A stretch of DNA of 64,000 nucleotides from Narthecium ossifragum. Its lineage: Eukaryota > Streptophyta > Magnoliopsida > Dioscoreales > Nartheciaceae. Shown one piece after another: positions 59,701 through 64,000 of the stretch (positions are counted from its first letter, which is position 1; each line of letters starts with the position of its first letter). The stretch lies in assembly GCA_963920575.1 (NCBI GenBank), contig OY986974.1, forward strand, positions 62,001 through 126,000. The letters are read 5' to 3'. Below the pieces are notes generated by a model that worked only from the letters and a program-made list of their open reading frames with translations, made no database searches and was not told where the DNA came from. The translations under genes were made by a program, and so were the position numbers.

Positions 59701-62700
59701 GGGCACGTCGAATCCCCGGATGCTCAGCCTACAAAATAGCAACCTTTTACCTTTTACCTTTTTGCCTTTTCCTTCACTTTTTGATACAAGGCCTGGCTAA
59801 TTTTTTTTATTATTTCTCATTCATTTTTTTGCTGAATATCATCCCAGGCAGGCCTCCTCAAAGCCCCTGGCCACCGGATTGGGCACGTCGAATCCCCGGA
59901 TCCTCAGCCTGCAAAATAGCAAGCTTTTACCTTTTACCTTTTTTGCCTTTTCCTTCACTTTTTGATACTAGGCCTTTCAAATTTTTTTTCTTATTTCTCA
60001 TTCATCTTTTTGCTGAATATCATCCCAGGCAGGCCTCCTCGAAACCCCTGGCCACCGGATCGGGCACGTCGAATCCCAGTATCCTCAGCCTGCAAAATGG
60101 CAAGCTTTTACCTTTTACCTTTTACCTTTTACCTTTTACCTTTTACCTTTTTGCCTTTTCCTTCACTTTTTGATACTAGGCCTTGCTAATTTTTTTTATT
60201 ACTTTCATTCATCTTTTCCTGAATATTATCCCAGGCAGGCCTCCCCTAAGCCCCTGGCCCCCGGATCGAGCAGGTCGAATCCCCGGATGCTGAGCCTACA
60301 AAATAGCAAGGTTTTACCGTTTACCTTTTTTTGCCTTTTCCTTCACATTTTGATACTAGGCCTTCCTAATTTTTTTTCTTATTTATCAATTATCTTTTTG
60401 CTGAATGTCATTCCAGGCAGGCCTCCTCGAAGCCCCTGGCCACCGGATCGGGCGCGTCGAATCCCCGGATCCTCAGCCTACAAAATAGCAAGCTTTTATC
60501 ATTTACCTTTTTTGGCTTTTCCTTTACTTGTTGATACTAGGCCTTCCTAATTTTTTTTCATATTTCTCATTCATCTTTTTGCTGAATATCATCCCAGGCA
60601 GGCCTCCTCAAAGCCTCTGGCCACCGGATCGGGCATGTCGAATGCCCGTATCCTCAGCCTCCAAAATAGGAAGCTTTTACCTTTTACCATTTTTGCCTTT
60701 TACTTCACTTTTTGATACGAGGCTTTGCTAATTTTTTTCCCTTTTCTCTTTCATCTTTTTGGTGAATATCATCCCAGGCAGGCCTCCCTTATGCCCCTGG
60801 TCACCGGATCAGGCAAGTCGAATCCCCGGATGCTCAGCCTTCAAAATAGCAAGCTTTTACCTTTTACCTTTTTGCATTTTCCTTCACTTTTTGATACTAG
60901 GCCTTGCTAATTTTTTTTATTATTTCTCATTCATCTTTTTGCTGAATATCATCCCAGGCAAGCCTCTCCTAAGCCCGTGGCCACCGGATCGGGCACGTCG
61001 AATCCCCGGATCATCAGCCTCCAAAATATCAAGCTTTTACCTATTACGTTTTTTGCCTTTTCCTTCACTTTTTGATACTAGGGCTTGCTAATTCTTTTTC
61101 CTTTTTCTCATTCTTCTATTTGGTGAATATCATCCCAGGCAGGCCTCCCCTATGCCAATGGCCACCGGATCGGGCACGTCGAATCCCCGGATCCTCAGCC
61201 TACAAAACAGCAAGCTTTTATCATTTACCTTTTTGCCTTTTCCTTCACTTTTTGATACTAGGCCTTGCTAAATTTTTTTATTATTTTTCATTCATCTTTT
61301 TTCTGAATCCTATGCAGGCCTCCCCTAAGCCCCTGGCCCCCGAATAGGGCACGTCGAATCCCCGGATCCTCAGCCTGCAAAATAGCAAGGTTTTACCGTT
61401 TACCTTTTTTGCCTTTTCCTTCACTTTTTGATACTAGGCCTTCCTAATTGTTTTTCTTATTTATCATTCATCTTTTTGCTGAGTGTCATTCCAGGCAAGC
61501 CTCCTCGAAGCCCCTGGCCACCGGATCGGGCACGTCGAATCCCCGTATCCTCAGCCTGCAAAATGGCAAGCTTTTACCTTTTACCTTTAACCTTTTACCT
61601 TTTACCATTTTGCCTTTTCCTTCACTTCTTGATACTAGGCCTTGCTAATTCTTTTCCCTTTTTCTCATTCATCTATTTGGTGAATATCATCCCAGACAGG
61701 CCTCCCCAATGCCCCTGGCCACCGAATCGGGCACGTCGAATCCCCGGATGCTCAGCCTACAAAATAGCAAGCTTTTACCTTTTACCTTTTTGCCTTTTCT
61801 TTCACTTTTTGATACTAGGCCTTGCTAATTTTTTTTATTATTTCTCATTCATTTTTTTGCTGAATATCATCCCAGGCAGGCCTCCTCAAAGCCCCTGCCC
61901 ACCGGATCGGGCACGACGAATCCCCGGATCCCCAGCCTACAAAATAGCAAGCTTTTACCTTTTCCCTTTTTTGCCTTTTCCTTTACTTTTTGATACTAGG
62001 CCTTGCTAATTTTTTTTATTATTTCTCCTTCATCTTTTTGCTGAATATCATCCCAGGCAGGCCTCCTCGAAGCCCCTGGCCACCAGATCGGGCACGTCGA
62101 ATCCCCGTATCCTCAGCCTCCAAAATTGTAAGCTTTTACCTTTTTGCTTTTCCTTCACTTTTTGATACGAGGCTTAGCTAATTTTTTTCCCTTTTTCTCT
62201 TTCATGTTTTTGGTGAATATCATCCCAGGCAGGCCTCCCCTATGCCCCTGGTCACCGGATCAGGCACGTCGAATCCCCGGATTCTCAGCCTACAAAATAG
62301 CAAGCTTTTACCTTTTACCTTTTTGCATTTTCCTTCACTTTTTGATACTAGGCCTTGCTAATTTTTTTTCTTATTTCTCATTCATCTTTTTGCTGACTAT
62401 CAACCCAGGCAGGCCTCATCGAAGCTTCTGGCCACCGGATCGGGCACGTCGAATTCCCGGATCCTCAGCCTACAAAATAGCAAGCTTTGACCTTTTACCT
62501 TTTTTGCCTTTTCCTTCACTTTTTGATACTAGGACTTGCTAATTGTTTTTATTATTTCTCATTCATTTTTTTGCTGAATATCATCTCAGGCAGGCCTCCC
62601 CTACCCCCCTGGCCACATGATCGGGCACGTCGAATCCCCGGATCCTCAACCTACAAAATAGCAAGCTTTTACCTTTTACCTTTTTGCCTTTTCCTTCACT

Positions 62701-64000
62701 TTTTGATACTAGGACTTGCTAATTGTTTTTATTATTTCTCATTCATCTTTTTGCTGAATATCATCTGAGGCAGGTCTTCCCTACCCCCCTGGCCACAGGA
62801 TCGGGCACGTCGAATCCCCGGATCCTCAGCCTGCAAAATAGCAAGCTTTTACCTTTTACCTTTTTTGCCTTTTCCTTCACTTTTTGATACTAGGCCTTCC
62901 TAACTTTTTTCTTATTTATCATATATCGTTTTGCTGAATATCATCCCAGGCAGGCCTCCTTGAAGCCCCTGGCCATCAGATCGGGAACGTCGAATCCCCG
63001 GATCCTCAGCCTGCAAAATAGCAAGCTTTAACCTTTTACCTTTTTGCCTTTTCCTTCACTTTTTGATACTAGGCCTTGCTAATTTGTTTTTCTTATTTCT
63101 CATTCATCATTTTGCTGAATATCATCCCAGGCAGGCCTCATCGAAGCGTCTGGCCACCGGATCGGGCACGTCGAATCCCCGGATCCTCAGCCTACAAAAT
63201 AGCAAGCTTTTACCTTTTACCTTTTTTGCCTTTTCCTTCACTTTTTGATACTAGGCCTTCCTAATTTTTTTTTCTTATTTATCATGCATCTTTTTACTGA
63301 ATATCTTCCCAAGCAGGCCCCCTCGAAGCCCATGGCCATCGGATCGGGTACGTCCAATCCCCGGATCCTCACCCTGCAAAATAACATGCTTTTATCTTTT
63401 ACCTTTTTGCCTTTTCCTTCACTTTTTCATACTAGGCCTTGCTAATTTTTTTTCTAATTTCTCATTCATCTTTTTGCTGAATATCATCCCAGGCAGGCCT
63501 CCTCGAAGCCTCTGGCCACCGGATCGGGCACGTCGAATCCCCGGATCCTCAGCCTGCAAAATAACAAGCTTTTACCTTTTACCTTTTTTGCCTTTTTTTT
63601 TCACTTTTTGATACTAGGCCTTCCGAATTTTTTTTCTTATTTATCATATATCGTTTTGCTGAATATCATCCCAGGCAGGCCTCCTTGAAGCCCCTGGCCA
63701 ACGGATCGGGAACGTCGAATCCCCGGAACCTCAGCCCGCAAAATAGCAAGCTTTAACCTTTTACCTTTTTGCCTTTTCCTTCACTTTTTGATACTAGGCC
63801 TTGCTAATTTTTTTTCTTATTTATCATTTATCTTTTTGCTTAAAATCATCCCTGGCAGGCCTCATTGAAGCTTCTGGCTATCGGATCGGGCACGTCGAAT
63901 CCCCGGATCCTCAGCCTACAAAATAGCAAGCTTTTACCTTTTAACTTTTTTGCCTTTTCCTTCACTTTTTGATACTAGTCCCTCCTAATTTTTTTTTCTT
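56765..64000 (+). repeat. Tandem satellite array, domain C
   Basis: About 40 monomers of the same satellite and orientation as domains A and B. They are more diverged from each other and of another mix: CCCCTGGCCACCGGATCGGG, GGATCCTCAGCCTGCAAAAT or GCCTACAAAAT, TTATTTATCATTCATC and TTTTTATTATTTC. Some have GGCCTCCCCTA instead of GGCCTCCTCGA. The array runs to the window edge. No gene interrupts it. Open frames of up to about 230 codons (59484-60173) arise only from the lack of stops in monomers whose lengths keep the frame. Confidence 0.97.
60107..60153 (+). repeat. Expanded TTTTACC heptamer tract, 6 copies (domain C)
   Basis: Six TTTTACC units in a monomer with the same CAGTATCCTCAGCCTGCAAA marker as the expanded monomers of domain B. 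A second, less regular expansion is at about 61573-61607 (with TTTAACC and TTTTACCA). Confidence 0.9.

Noticed and set aside
56765..64000. Long open frames in domain C, up to 229 codons at 59484-60173
   Set aside because: Same cause: chance frame keeping across monomers of suitable length. Neighbouring monomers break the frame at random.
1..64000. CENP-B box-like motif or centromere-specific CRM retrotransposon as proof of a centromere
   Set aside because: I found no CENP-B box-like 17-mer in the monomers read, and the retrotransposon is Tat, with no chromodomain, not CRM. A centromeric location stays unproven.

Overview
The window is nuclear DNA of a flowering plant. The evidence is a long array of a roughly 181-bp satellite, a CACTA (En/Spm-like) DNA transposon, a Tat-lineage Ty3/gypsy retrotransposon with a second, archaeal-type RNase H, short AT-rich GT-AG introns, and exons of a plant LRR receptor kinase. 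A eudicot is my guess; the species cannot be named from sequence. No ordinary host gene is complete here.

Layout. (1) 1-34630 is satellite in one orientation. Domain A (1-15947) mostly carries a GGATCC core and domain B (15948-34630) a GGATGC core; a truncated monomer sits where they meet. Both hold higher-order duplications, the clearest being a 3745-bp tandem copy at about 24.6-32.1 kb. (2) 34631-46031 is a CACTA element. Its left tip is lost and its right terminal repeat is present. On the minus strand it carries a TNPA-like gene with six exons and an open frame, and a broken TNP2-type transposase. On the plus strand it carries four exons captured from an LRR receptor kinase. (3) 46032-56764 is the 3' part of a Tat retrotransposon: a decayed gag-pro linker, protease, then pol with reverse transcriptase, RNase H, archaeal RNase H and integrase, broken by one stop. 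Next come an antisense five-exon gene (plant-mobile-domain-like, coiled-coil C-terminus) and one 1241-bp LTR. (4) 56765-64000 is satellite again, same orientation but a third subfamily mix (domain C).

Inferred history: the retrotransposon inserted into the satellite array, the CACTA element inserted into the retrotransposon's gag-pro region, and a later deletion or recombination removed the 5' LTR, gag and the left CACTA tip, joining satellite directly to CACTA subterminal DNA. Most premature stops in the retrotransposon could be CGA-to-TGA changes, as expected from deamination of methylated CpG. The TNPA-like gene and the antisense gene (one stop only) are much better preserved than gag-pro.

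The many short open frames in the satellite come from a T/C-rich monomer with few stops and are not annotated as genes. The most interesting items are the spliced antisense gene, the captured receptor-kinase exons, and the layered satellite structure with a variable TTTTACC heptamer.
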